Source of the DNA: an uncultured Pleurocapsa sp.
GTDB taxonomy: Bacteria; Cyanobacteriota; Cyanobacteriia; Cyanobacteriales; Xenococcaceae
Length of the DNA stretch: 9,347 nucleotides
Reading direction: 5' to 3'
Assembly: GCA_937884735.1 (NCBI GenBank)
Contig: CAKZYI010000727.1
Coordinates: 1 to 9,347, forward strand
This document shows positions 1-6,395 of the stretch, one piece after another. Positions within the stretch are counted from its first letter, which is position 1. Each line of letters begins with the position of its first letter. A model generated the notes under the pieces. That model was given only the letters and a program-made list of their open reading frames with translations, searched no databases and was not told the origin of the DNA. Made by a program: the position numbers and the translations under genes.

Positions 1-320
1 TGGGGAAAAATTAAGTCGGCTGGATGTGTAAGTAAATAATTAATGCAGGGTAAAAAACTGCTCAAATGTTCGATCGCAACTTCAGGATTCCCAAACCATC
101 TATTTAAAATGCGATTTAGCAGAGGATAATACTTCCAGTTAATTACATCACTACGGCTAACAGATTTGATCGAACGACTAAAAGATCCGCACTCAGCACC
201 ACTAAGTAATTCGACTTCAAGATGATTATCCAGATGGCGAGCAAGTTCGATCGCCAAATTTTCTGAATTTCCTTTCCAATTAATACCCGCACTAGGATGT
301 ATTAAAACAACTTTATACAA
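1..320 (-). CDS. Glycosyltransferase family 4-like protein, N-terminal part (runs off window)
   Basis: About 106 codons are open from a TTG at 320 to the window edge, so the C-terminal part lies outside. There is no in-frame ATG. The only plausible start is TTG, preceded by a strong AAGGAG (328-333) seven bases away, and an in-frame TAA lies seven codons upstream. The protein opens YKVVLIHPSAGINWKGNSEN and continues AIELARHL..EVELLSGAECGSFS. This is the beta-strand, glycine loop and helix that begin GT-B glycosyltransferases of the GT4 type, which move sugars from nucleotide donors in polysaccharide assembly. The usual Gly-Gly-x-Glu loop here reads Gly-Asn-Ser-Glu. It lies 51 bp downstream of the GT2-like gene on the same strand, so the two probably share a transcript. 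Sugar and acceptor cannot be inferred. The family call is likely, but made on one third of a protein. Confidence 0.72.
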   Translation of the reverse strand, partial: MYKVVLIHPSAGINWKGNSENLAIELARHLDNHLEVELLSGAECGSFSRSIKSVSRSDVINWKYYPLLNRILNRWFGNPEVAIEHLSSFLPCINYLLTHPADLIFP

Positions 321-327
321 TGTCTTG

Positions 328-333
328 CTCCTT
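328..333 (-). promoter_or_regulatory. Ribosome binding site deciding a TTG start
   Basis: AAGGAG on the minus strand lies seven bases before TTG at 320. It is one of the best Shine-Dalgarno matches in the window. With the in-frame stop just upstream, it fixes the start of the partial glycosyltransferase at a non-ATG codon. Confidence 0.7.
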
Positions 334-371
334 TTTATTTAATGTGTGTCAAGGTTGTGGTACTAGATTAG

Positions 372-1430
372 CTAGCCCTCATTTCTTGTTTCTTGCTTCT
401 CGTTTCTGACTTTTTCCTCTAACATCCAATTCAAAATAAAGTGAGCCGACATTTTAAATTTATCAATAGCTATCTGTAACCAATTGCGAACCATCTGAAT
501 AGATGAGAGGAGATAAAGATAGCGATCGCTTTTTAAATAGTGCAAAGTTGCAGTTGCTACAATTAGCCGAACAAATTCTGGGGAGAAACTAATACGAGGA
601 AAATGCTCTAAAGCTTGACGACAATAATGATAAGCGATCGCTGTATCTGGGCTTTTGTTCTGAAGAACTTGCCAAGCTAGACTAAGACTGGCATACCCAT
701 AGCTACGAGATTTAAGGGGAAGTAATCGATCAGGAACATCCTGATAGGCTTTTTCAATCGTCGCCTGAAAATCTTTTTCTGTATTTAGCCAGTTATCTTT
801 AACCCCACTTTCTAACTGACGTTGATACACCAACGGTTCAGCGATCGTCATAAACTGATAGCAACGACTAAGACGAATCCACATATCCCAATCAAAATTT
901 GTCTTAAGGCTAGGGTTAAATAATCCCACCGTATGAAGACAATATCGGCGGACAATTGCCGATGAAAAACCAATTTGATTTCGTTCTAAAATTTCTGACT
1001 CAACTCGTCCATGAAGCTGATACTTGAGAATTTTGCCCAGGGGTTTATTGTTTTCGTCTATGACGGTTAACCAAGAATGTACTAGGCTAGCAGCAGAACG
1101 ATACTCTAAATGAAATACCTGTTTTTGTAGTTTGTCAGGATGCCACAAATCATCACCCTTCAAAAAAGCAACATACTCTCCTTTGACTTCTTGGATTCCC
1201 AAGTTCAAAGTTTGAATAAGATCCAAATGCTCTTCTAGCAATAGCCTCAAACGACGATCTTTTTGATTTTCAAACCATTCAGGCAAATAAGAAGAACATC
1301 CACTATGACAAACTAGAACTTCAAAGTCGGCAAAAGTCTGCTGTTGCACGCTAGCGATAGTCTCTAGTAAATATTGATTTTTACTACTGGCTAAAATAAT
1401 TACTGAAACAGTAGATGATTTAAGAGGCAT
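372..1430 (-). CDS. Glycosyltransferase family 2-like protein with altered catalytic motifs
   Basis: A 352-residue protein with a GT-A type N-terminal domain at about residues 8-205: VSVIILASS..YLLETIASVQQQTF.DFEVLV, then GEYVAFLKGDDLWHPDKL and NFDWDMWIRL. The C-terminal half (about 220-340) is helical and unassigned. The frame stays open upstream to 1643, but that part is coded by repeat DNA. The family core begins right after the ATG at 1430, so I start there, although no clear ribosome site is seen. Two usual landmarks are changed. The Asp-Asp-Gly-Ser after the second strand reads Cys-His-Ser-Gly (41-44), and the first Asp of the metal-binding DxD reads Lys in KGDD (91-94). The final residues, from about 340, are written by heptamer repeats. 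It sits between two GT4-like genes, presumably in a polysaccharide cluster. It may be a divergent or non-catalytic relative; the substrate is unknown. Confidence 0.8.
   Translation of the reverse strand: MPLKSSTVSVIILASSKNQYLLETIASVQQQTFADFEVLVCHSGCSSYLPEWFENQKDRRLRLLLEEHLDLIQTLNLGIQEVKGEYVAFLKGDDLWHPDKLQKQVFHLEYRSAASLVHSWLTVIDENNKPLGKILKYQLHGRVESEILERNQIGFSSAIVRRYCLHTVGLFNPSLKTNFDWDMWIRLSRCYQFMTIAEPLVYQRQLESGVKDNWLNTEKDFQATIEKAYQDVPDRLLPLKSRSYGYASLSLAWQVLQNKSPDTAIAYHYCRQALEHFPRISFSPEFVRLIVATATLHYLKSDRYLYLLSSIQMVRNWLQIAIDKFKMSAHFILNWMLEEKVRNEKQETRNEG
378..412 (-). repeat. Degenerate heptamer tandem repeat (STRR-like) inside a gene end
   Basis: Five consecutive heptamers read on the minus strand: AAGTCAG, AAACGAG, AAGCAAG, AAACAAG, AAATGAG. 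They resemble the short tandemly repeated repetitive sequences known from cyanobacteria. They code the last dozen residues (about 340-351) of the GT2-like protein, and its TAG stop follows directly. This suggests the original 3' end was replaced or extended by the repeat. Confidence 0.65.
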
Positions 1431-1555
1431 AAAATTTAGTATGTAAAGTTTTCTTGGTTTATCTGAGCAAAATGGAAAACTATATATGAGTTGAGTAATG
1501 AGTAATGTCCTAAAATAAATATGTAATATCAAGCGTTGCATAGCTGCATATGCTT

Positions 1556-1634
1556 GCGGTATCCCTTTAGGGACAAAGGGCGCAGAAAGCAGAGCTTTCA
1601 TAGTCGTCGCAACGACGATCTGGGCGTTAGCCCT
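1556..1634. repeat. Cluster of four short hairpins
   Basis: Four stem-loops follow one another: CCCTTT/AAAGGG (1563-1580), GAAAGC/GCTTTC with loop AGA (1585-1599), TCGTCG/CGACGA with loop CAA (1604-1618), and GGGC/GCCC with loop GTTA (about 1622-1633). Such stacked small palindromes are typical of dispersed cyanobacterial repeats. No poly-T follows, so a terminator is not indicated, but a transcript running between the flanking glycosyltransferase genes would carry this structure. Confidence 0.6.
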
Positions 1635-1687
1635 GCCCCGCATGTATGATTGTGAACGAAGAAGATGAATGATTCCCCCCGTTATCC

Positions 1688-1804
1688 GAAGGTGTATCCT
1701 TCAAGGCTCCCCATGGCCCCGTCTCCCAGTCTCCCCGTTATGCGCGATGCGTAGCGAGTCCTTTAGGGAAGCGGTATCCTTTAGGACTCCCAGTCTCTTC
1801 GTCT
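1688..1804. repeat. Diverged direct repeats and octamer tandem runs
   Basis: Two 24-bp related units lie at 1688-1711 and 1768-1791. They share the pattern GAAG-x-GTATCCTT-x-AGG-x-CTCCC, and a shorter relative (GCGGTATCCCTTTAGGGAC) lies at 1556-1574. Each 24-bp unit is followed by octamers: CCCCGTCT, CCCAGTCT, CCCCGTTA at 1717-1740, and CCCAGTCT, CTTCGTCT at 1789-1804. An inverted pair GAGTCCT (1756-1762) and AGGACTC (1783-1789) overlaps the second unit. The pairing of unit plus octamer run suggests one composite repeat that was duplicated here. Confidence 0.6.
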
Positions 1805-1877
1805 CAAGAGTCAGCCTTTACCATCCCATAAAGATGCAACGCCGTAATACCATATATGTTCCTTACTCCCTTGCTCT

Positions 1878-3047
1878 TTAAAGGTTGTGTTGCATCGCAG
1901 AAGAGTCTATTTTTTCGGTAATTTTGAGATATAGAGACAAATTTCCGTAGGTAACTCGATCCCAGTTGTGATTGATAGTGACGTAAGTCTGTGCTTTTTG
2001 AGCCATAGTTGCCAATATAGATGGCTCAGACAAAGCATATTGCATTTTTTTCAATAAATCCTCTAGATTGCCTGACTCAAACAATAAGCCGCGATCTTCT
2101 CCAATTAACCTTCGATAAACCCGATTATCACTGGCTAAAACAGGAATTTTTTTCTTCATGGCTTCCAATACAGTTAGAGGTAATCCTAAATCCGATCCGT
2201 CAGTCGGCATAACCAATAACCCCGCACCATTGATAATTTCGGCTAAATGTTGCCCTTTAATTTCATTATTAAAAATAATATTTTGATTCTCTTTTGCCAA
2301 GCGGAGGAGTTCAATTGCATATTTCATAGAATTATCAACTCCTCCAGCTATAATTAGCTTCCATCCTTGAGGCTGTAATTTTTGAAAAGCCCTAATTAAA
2401 ATATCTGGTCTATTTTCAGAGGTTAATTTACCTAGATAAAGAAAATACTTTTTGGGTGTCAAGCCCAAAGATGCTCCATAGGTAAACTCAGAATCTTTTT
2501 GCTCACAAATTCCTGGTGCGTTAGGTATATAACGAGGAGTAATCTTATACTTATTGTGAAAATATTCTCCCAGTGCTTTTGAGATCACCACAACTTCATC
2601 AGCACTTCTAATAGCTGTTTTTTCCATCAAAGATGACAGCCAACAAAATACCTTGTCCCACTTAGTATGGTGACAATATATATCTAGCTGATGGCTAGTG
2701 ACTATAATTTTTGAGTTGGAAAATAGGTGAGGAAACCAAGAAAACCAGGCTGCTTTAACACCTTGAATATGAATTACATCATAACCTCCCAAACTTGCCC
2801 AAACGGTGCTAAAAGCTGAACTGAGCATAAAGCCAGTTTGCTTGGGAGGAAGGGGTGCTAGAGCAATTACTCTCACATTATGGTAGTAACCAACAGAAAA
2901 CCAAGGGTGTTGGTTGAGTGCAGGGGTAACAAATAAATCTACCTGATGTCCTCGTCCCGCAATTCGAGGATAAAATTCTTGACAGTAGCGTTCGATATCT
3001 CCTCGATCGCTGGGAATTCCTTTAACGCCAATCACAGCAATTTTCAT
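1878..3047 (-). CDS. Glycosyltransferase family 4-like protein, possibly inactive
   Basis: 389 residues, normal length for a GT-B enzyme. The N-terminal Rossmann domain (about 1-175) opens MKIAVIGVKGIPSDRGDIER, close to the GT4 group that starts with KGIPA..GGIE. The C-terminal donor-binding domain (about 198-370) has YLGKLTSENRPDILIRAF, LIIAGG and GLPLTVLEAM. The frame stays open to an ATG at 3083, but homology begins at the ATG at 3047; neither has a clear ribosome site. Several expected donor-site residues differ. GG reads GD (16-17). The Arg and Lys of GRL.pEK read Lys207 and Asn212. The first Glu of the E-x7-E motif is absent: SDLEGLPL is SDL-GLPL here, as if one GAA codon were lost before GGA. 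The frame itself is intact. It is the first of three co-directional glycosyltransferase genes. The family is clear; activity is doubtful. Confidence 0.85.
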   Translation of the reverse strand: MKIAVIGVKGIPSDRGDIERYCQEFYPRIAGRGHQVDLFVTPALNQHPWFSVGYYHNVRVIALAPLPPKQTGFMLSSAFSTVWASLGGYDVIHIQGVKAAWFSWFPHLFSNSKIIVTSHQLDIYCHHTKWDKVFCWLSSLMEKTAIRSADEVVVISKALGEYFHNKYKITPRYIPNAPGICEQKDSEFTYGASLGLTPKKYFLYLGKLTSENRPDILIRAFQKLQPQGWKLIIAGGVDNSMKYAIELLRLAKENQNIIFNNEIKGQHLAEIINGAGLLVMPTDGSDLGLPLTVLEAMKKKIPVLASDNRVYRRLIGEDRGLLFESGNLEDLLKKMQYALSEPSILATMAQKAQTYVTINHNWDRVTYGNLSLYLKITEKIDSSAMQHNL

Positions 3048-4074
3048 AGTTTGTAAATATTGTCTTAGAAGAGAATTTGGCATGGCACGCCACAGAAAAT
3101 ATTAAAAATTCAATATTTTTATGGTTGCAATAAGATTATGGTTGCGTTTTGGTTTTTAGAGAGTACTATTGAAATAATGTTGGTATAAAATAATACTTAC
3201 AAATATTTTAAATTGGCTATAGGGTTATGCAGCTAACCTATTTGTAATTTGGTACTTTTGCAATTGTTAATACTTTTTGAAATGACATTGATTAATGTTA
3301 TTGTACAGCGAAGAGGTAGAAACAAATGGATAAAAACAAAATATATATTCCAAATTTCAAAATAGCAAAATATGTTTGATGTAAGTAATTATTTGTAGTA
3401 AATAATAAATTAGAGTATTTAACCCTAAAATTATCTATTATTGACATGGTTTCTTATAGACTTTGTACTCTGCAACTTTGAAACTATTTTTATTTAGTAA
3501 TCATAGCGATCGCAAAATCACAGCGGTAAGCAAAAAAGCAGATTAGGAAACAATCACAGCTAAAACCAAGACTTACTTAGATTGTAAATTTTAAATTTAT
3601 TGCTTAAATATATTATGACAATTTTTATACTGTCACAATGTATTTCAATTTGCTTTTTAAAAAAGTATCTAGGTGGATTTAAAAAATGAAAAATAAAATA
3701 ACTTGTAAGCTTTGTCATATTCAAATTCATATGTTTTCAAGGATCGGATAGGTTCTACAGGGTTTTGATTGAAGTTTCAACAAAATCAATAATAATCATC
3801 ATCAATTAATAGCTCCGTAGAATTATTTAAGAGAAAATACTTAGGTTATTTTCAAGCACAATCATAATCGCTTAAAATAGAATTGGCAATCTAAAAAAAC
3901 AAAAAAAGCACCAATAATTTTATGTAAAATTACTTAAGCTAGGTGCAGAGGTAGTTTGGGATAAATTGTTAATTCTTCATAGGCTTTTGGCAGGGTGGTG
4001 ATAGTTATGAGTTACTATTACTAACTGTTTCTTTGTAGGGATTCTGTATAGTAAACTTTTTACCTCAAACCTAT
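3048..4074. other. 1-kb AT-rich divergent intergenic region
   Basis: It lies between the minus-strand glycosyltransferase gene and plus-strand thiE, so promoters for both should be inside. No supported gene was seen. Short frames exist (17 codons from 3326, 21 codons from 3686) but resemble nothing known. Visible structure: a near-repeat of ATGGTTGC at about 3121-3145; an imperfect hairpin TAGGGTTA/TAACCTA at 3220-3240; a HIP1 octamer at 3506-3513; an AT palindrome at 3585-3599; and a nested inverted repeat at 3753-3822. I saw no TPP riboswitch core ahead of thiE. A weak -10-like TATAGT occurs at about 4047, without a convincing -35. Confidence 0.65.
3753..3822. repeat. Nested inverted repeat, possible structured RNA
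   Basis: An outer pair TTCTACAGG (3753-3761) and CCGTAGAA (3815-3822) matches with one bulged A. It encloses an inner hairpin TTTTGATTGAA (3763-3773), loop GT, TTCAACAAAA (3776-3785), again with one bulged A. The strand carrying the RNA, if any, is not clear, and no T-run terminates it. It is about 250 bp from the thiE start. It could be a small RNA, a 5' leader element or chance in AT-rich DNA. Confidence 0.3.
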
Positions 4075-5088
4075 ATGAATAAGGCTATTTACCGCATTCT
4101 AGATGCAAATCTAGATCGGGCAAGAGAAGGATTAAGGATTATTGAAGAATGGTGTCGCCTGGGGTTAAACCATCAACCCCTATCAGAAGAGTGCAAACAA
4201 ATACGTCAAGAATTGGCAAAATGGCACAGTTGGGAATTGCGCCAAGCGAGGGATACCCCTGGAGATGTGGGGACAGATTTATCCCATCCTCAAGAAGAAA
4301 TGCGAGAGAGTATTGAACAACTGCTTCAGGCTAATTTATGTCGATCGCAAGAAGCTTTAAGAGTATTAGAAGAATATAGCAAGCTTTACAATTCAGAAAT
4401 GGCATCCGTTTGTAAACAGTTACGCTATCGTGTGTATACAATCGAAAGCACTCTGTTTAATAATTACCGCATACAGCAGCTATACAATGCACCTTTGTAT
4501 TTAGTAACTTCTCCCGAGCCTGAAATACTAAAGATAGTTGAGGCTGCATTAAAGGGTGGTTTAAATTTAGTACAGTATCGCGATAAAACTGGTAAGGATA
4601 GCGATCGCCTGGAAATGGCGCACAAACTATGTCAGCTGTGCCACAATTACAATGCTCTATTTATCGTCAACGATCGCGTTGATATTGCACTGGCGGTAGA
4701 TGCAGATGGGGTACATTTAGGGCAAAATGATGCACCAGTGGCTTTTGCAAGAGAAGTTCTAGGCTCACAAAAGCTAGTTGGGAGATCGACTACCAACAAG
4801 CAAGAGTTACATAAGGCGATCGCGGAAAAAGCTGATTATGTCGGCGTTGGACCTTTTTATGAGACTCCCACTAAGCCAGGAAAGGCTGCTTTAACTCAAG
4901 AGTATGTCGATTATGTCAAAGCAAAATGCCCAGTGCCTTGGTTTGCGATCGGTGGCATTGACCTTAATAATCTCAATGGAATTCTATCCACAGGGGCACA
5001 GAGAGTATCGGTGGTACGCGCTATCATGCAGGCAGAGCAACCTACCCAAGTTACCCGCCAATTCCTATCCCAATTAGTTAGACGGTAA
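4075..5088 (+). CDS. thiE: Thiamine phosphate synthase with N-terminal ThiD2-like domain
   Basis: 337 residues, far longer than a stand-alone ThiE (about 210), matching the long cyanobacterial/plant-type form. Residues 138-337 are the TIM-barrel synthase, which joins HMP pyrophosphate and thiazole phosphate to make thiamine phosphate in the cytoplasm. Visible motifs are QYRDK (167-171), VNDRVDIAL (198-206), GVHLGQNDAP (212-221), GRST (236-239), TPTKPG (264-269), AIGGI (291-295) and SVVRAI (312-317). These cover the pyrophosphate, magnesium and phosphate contacts, and none is missing. Residues 1-128 resemble the ThiD2 domain, in other bacteria an HMP-phosphate kinase; that would let one protein do two consecutive steps. 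This part contains an internal repeat: ANLDRAREGLRIIEEW (11-26) and ANLCRSQEALRVLEEY (86-101). thiS follows after 24 bp, so the two form an operon. The synthase call is firm; kinase activity of the N-terminus is inferred from the family. Confidence 0.95.
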   Translation: MNKAIYRILDANLDRAREGLRIIEEWCRLGLNHQPLSEECKQIRQELAKWHSWELRQARDTPGDVGTDLSHPQEEMRESIEQLLQANLCRSQEALRVLEEYSKLYNSEMASVCKQLRYRVYTIESTLFNNYRIQQLYNAPLYLVTSPEPEILKIVEAALKGGLNLVQYRDKTGKDSDRLEMAHKLCQLCHNYNALFIVNDRVDIALAVDADGVHLGQNDAPVAFAREVLGSQKLVGRSTTNKQELHKAIAEKADYVGVGPFYETPTKPGKAALTQEYVDYVKAKCPVPWFAIGGIDLNNLNGILSTGAQRVSVVRAIMQAEQPTQVTRQFLSQLVRR

Positions 5089-5112
5089 TTACGATAGTTG
5101 GAAGCTAGATTT

Positions 5113-5334
5113 ATGTTTAATGCAACTAATAAAATAAATATACAGGTCAATGGAGAAACTCAAGCTTGTGAAGCTGCTACTCCTTTACCAGAGTTATTAA
5201 CGCAGCTACAGCTTAACCCTCGTTTGATCGCAGTAGAATACAACGGAGAAATTTTACATCGTCAGTATTGGAACAACACGAATATGCAGTCAGGCGATCG
5301 TCTCGAAATTGTAACCATAGTGGGAGGAGGATAA
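5113..5334 (+). CDS. thiS: Sulfur carrier protein ThiS
   Basis: 73 residues of ubiquitin-like fold: INIQVNGE at the start, PLPELLTQLQL in the helix, LIAVEYNGEIL, then GDRLEIVTIVGGG. The C-terminal Gly-Gly is the site that is adenylated and converted to a thiocarboxylate, delivering sulfur to ThiG for the thiazole ring. The frame can be extended to a TTG at 5098, but the ATG at 5113 has GGAAG eight bases upstream and gives the usual family length. It lies 24 bp after thiE on the same strand. Its stop codon TAA falls in the partial first unit of a heptamer array. thiG is not in this window. Confidence 0.93.
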   Translation: MFNATNKINIQVNGETQACEAATPLPELLTQLQLNPRLIAVEYNGEILHRQYWNNTNMQSGDRLEIVTIVGGG

Positions 5335-5377
5335 GTAATAAGTAATAAGTAATAAGTAATAAGTAATAAGTAATAAG
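5331..5377 (+). repeat. Perfect TAATAAG heptamer array (STRR-type)
   Basis: Six exact tandem copies of TAATAAG occupy 5336-5377, preceded by a partial copy ATAAG at 5331-5335 that includes the thiS stop codon. The array fills nearly the whole gap to the next gene. Perfect copies suggest recent slippage expansion. In one phase every unit offers TAA or TAG-like stops, so it cannot be read through as protein in all frames. It sets the distance between thiS and the DUF1517 gene. Confidence 0.9.
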
Positions 5378-5388
5378 TTAATAGGAAT

Positions 5389-6378
5389 ATGAAAATGGTT
5401 TTTAATAAAAAGTTTTGGATGAAGTCAATACTGGCATTAGGTTTAGTTGCCGTGTTGGTGTTGGGTAATGCGAGTACAGCAATGGCTGCTCGTACTGGCG
5501 GAAGGATTGGTGGTGGTTCATTCCGCGCCCCTTCTCGCAGCTATTCAACCCCTAGATCTGCGCCTCGCGGTGGCGGTTATGTATCTCCTGGCTACGGCTA
5601 CGGTGGTGGCTTTGGAGGTGGTTTTGGCTTTCCTTTCTTGCTTCCTTTTGTGGGCTACGGTGGCGGCGGCTTATTTTCGATCATTATCTTTATTGCGATT
5701 GCCAATTTCTTAATTCGTAGTTTTCGTAGTGCAGGAGTAGGCGAAGAAAGCGTTTACGGTGCTGCTAGCTCGAAAGTTTCTGTTGCAGAAGTAAAGGTAG
5801 GATTGTTGGCTAGTGCGCGGGAATTGCAGCCTGAATTAAATCGTTTGGCTTTAACTGCGGATACGAGCACGGCGGTGGGTAGAGCTACTGTTGTTCAAGA
5901 AGCAACTTTGGCTTTGTTGCGACACCCCGAATACTGGGTATATGGCTCAACCAATTCTCTGAGAACAGATATCGATTCAGCCGAAGCTAAATTTAATCAG
6001 TTCTCTTTAACCGAGCGTAGCAAGTTTACCGATGAAACTCTCTCCAACGTTGATAGTGTCATCAACAGTGGCGAACGACAAGCTGCCGAAAAAGCTTTGA
6101 AAGAAGCTTTTGGTGAAGAATCAAGCCCAGGAGAAATACAGCTTAAAGATGATGATGGCGAGTATATTGTTGCTACAGTGATTGTCGGTGCAACAGGTAA
6201 TCTTAATTTGCCTCAAATCAATGACTCTGATAGTATGCGCCAAGCATTACAGCAAATTGGCAGTATTGGCAGCGATCGCCTTTTAGCAGTAGAAATTCTT
6301 TGGACACCTCAAGCAGACGGGGATACATTATCTTCTAATGATATTTTGGCTTACTATCCCAATCTCAAATTAGTTTAG
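5389..6378 (+). CDS. DUF1517 family membrane or exported protein
   Basis: 329 residues. There is an N-terminal hydrophobic segment with signal-peptide form (about 11-33, ending in Ala-Met-Ala before ARTGGR). Next comes a Gly/Ser/Arg/Tyr-rich stretch (36-95: GGRIGGGSF, GYGYGGGFGGGFG), then a second hydrophobic segment LFSIIIFIAIANFLI (95-109). A soluble domain (about 125-329) holds VSVAEVKVGLLASAREL, LLRHPEYWVYGS and LLAVEILWTPQ. This layout is the DUF1517 family of cyanobacteria and plastids, whose biochemical role I do not know. Placement in the thylakoid or plasma membrane is inferred. Two start codons compete: at 5389 the AGGA (5383-5386) is only two bases away, while for ATG 5395 it is eight bases away, so the true start may be 5395. 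It may be cotranscribed with thiES through the heptamer array. A long hairpin follows the stop. Confidence 0.85.
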   Translation: MKMVFNKKFWMKSILALGLVAVLVLGNASTAMAARTGGRIGGGSFRAPSRSYSTPRSAPRGGGYVSPGYGYGGGFGGGFGFPFLLPFVGYGGGGLFSIIIFIAIANFLIRSFRSAGVGEESVYGAASSKVSVAEVKVGLLASARELQPELNRLALTADTSTAVGRATVVQEATLALLRHPEYWVYGSTNSLRTDIDSAEAKFNQFSLTERSKFTDETLSNVDSVINSGERQAAEKALKEAFGEESSPGEIQLKDDDGEYIVATVIVGATGNLNLPQINDSDSMRQALQQIGSIGSDRLLAVEILWTPQADGDTLSSNDILAYYPNLKLV

Positions 6379-6395
6379 ATAATCAGCTTCAACAA

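Larger units (their letters stand above)
1431..1877. other. 447-bp repeat-rich intergenic patch between two glycosyltransferase genes
   Basis: I see no convincing gene here. The patch holds two copies of TGAGTAA (1492-1505), a run of small perfect hairpins (1563-1633), three related copies of a GCGGTATCC-TTTAGG-type unit, and octamer tandem runs of the CCCCGTCT/CCCAGTCT type. It is locally more GC-rich than its surroundings. Open frames crossing it on both strands (1669-1881 plus; the upstream extension of the GT2-like frame on minus) are made of these repeats and show no protein family features. Confidence 0.7.

Noticed and set aside
1431..1643. Upstream extension of the GT2-like frame (71 codons)
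   Set aside because: It crosses the hairpin cluster, and the family core begins just after ATG 1430; the extension resembles no GT2 sequence.
1669..1881. 70-codon plus-strand open frame
   Set aside because: Coded by octamer and TTTAGG-type repeats; composition of repeats in translation and no family features.
2021..2212. 63-codon plus-strand frame inside the GT4-like gene
   Set aside because: Antisense shadow of a clear gene, with no features of its own.
3048..3083. Twelve-codon upstream extension of the GT4-like gene to ATG 3083
   Set aside because: No ribosome site, and the family N-terminus (MKIAVIG) starts at 3047.
3326..3379. 17-codon frame with AGAGG upstream
   Set aside because: Too short, in AT-rich DNA, no recognisable protein.
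3686..3751. 21-codon frame with CxxC and AGGTGG upstream
   Set aside because: Suggestive ribosome site and a Cys pair, but the length and lack of family match do not support a gene; it runs up to the inverted repeat at 3753.
3900..4074. Possible TPP riboswitch upstream of thiE
   Set aside because: I could not find the conserved THI-box core or its paired arms; the leader shows no such structure.
4911..5150. 79-codon minus-strand frame over the thiE end and thiS start
   Set aside because: Antisense shadow of two well-identified genes.
5447..5713. 88-codon frame in a second phase of the DUF1517 gene
   Set aside because: Product of the Gly-rich codon pattern read out of frame.
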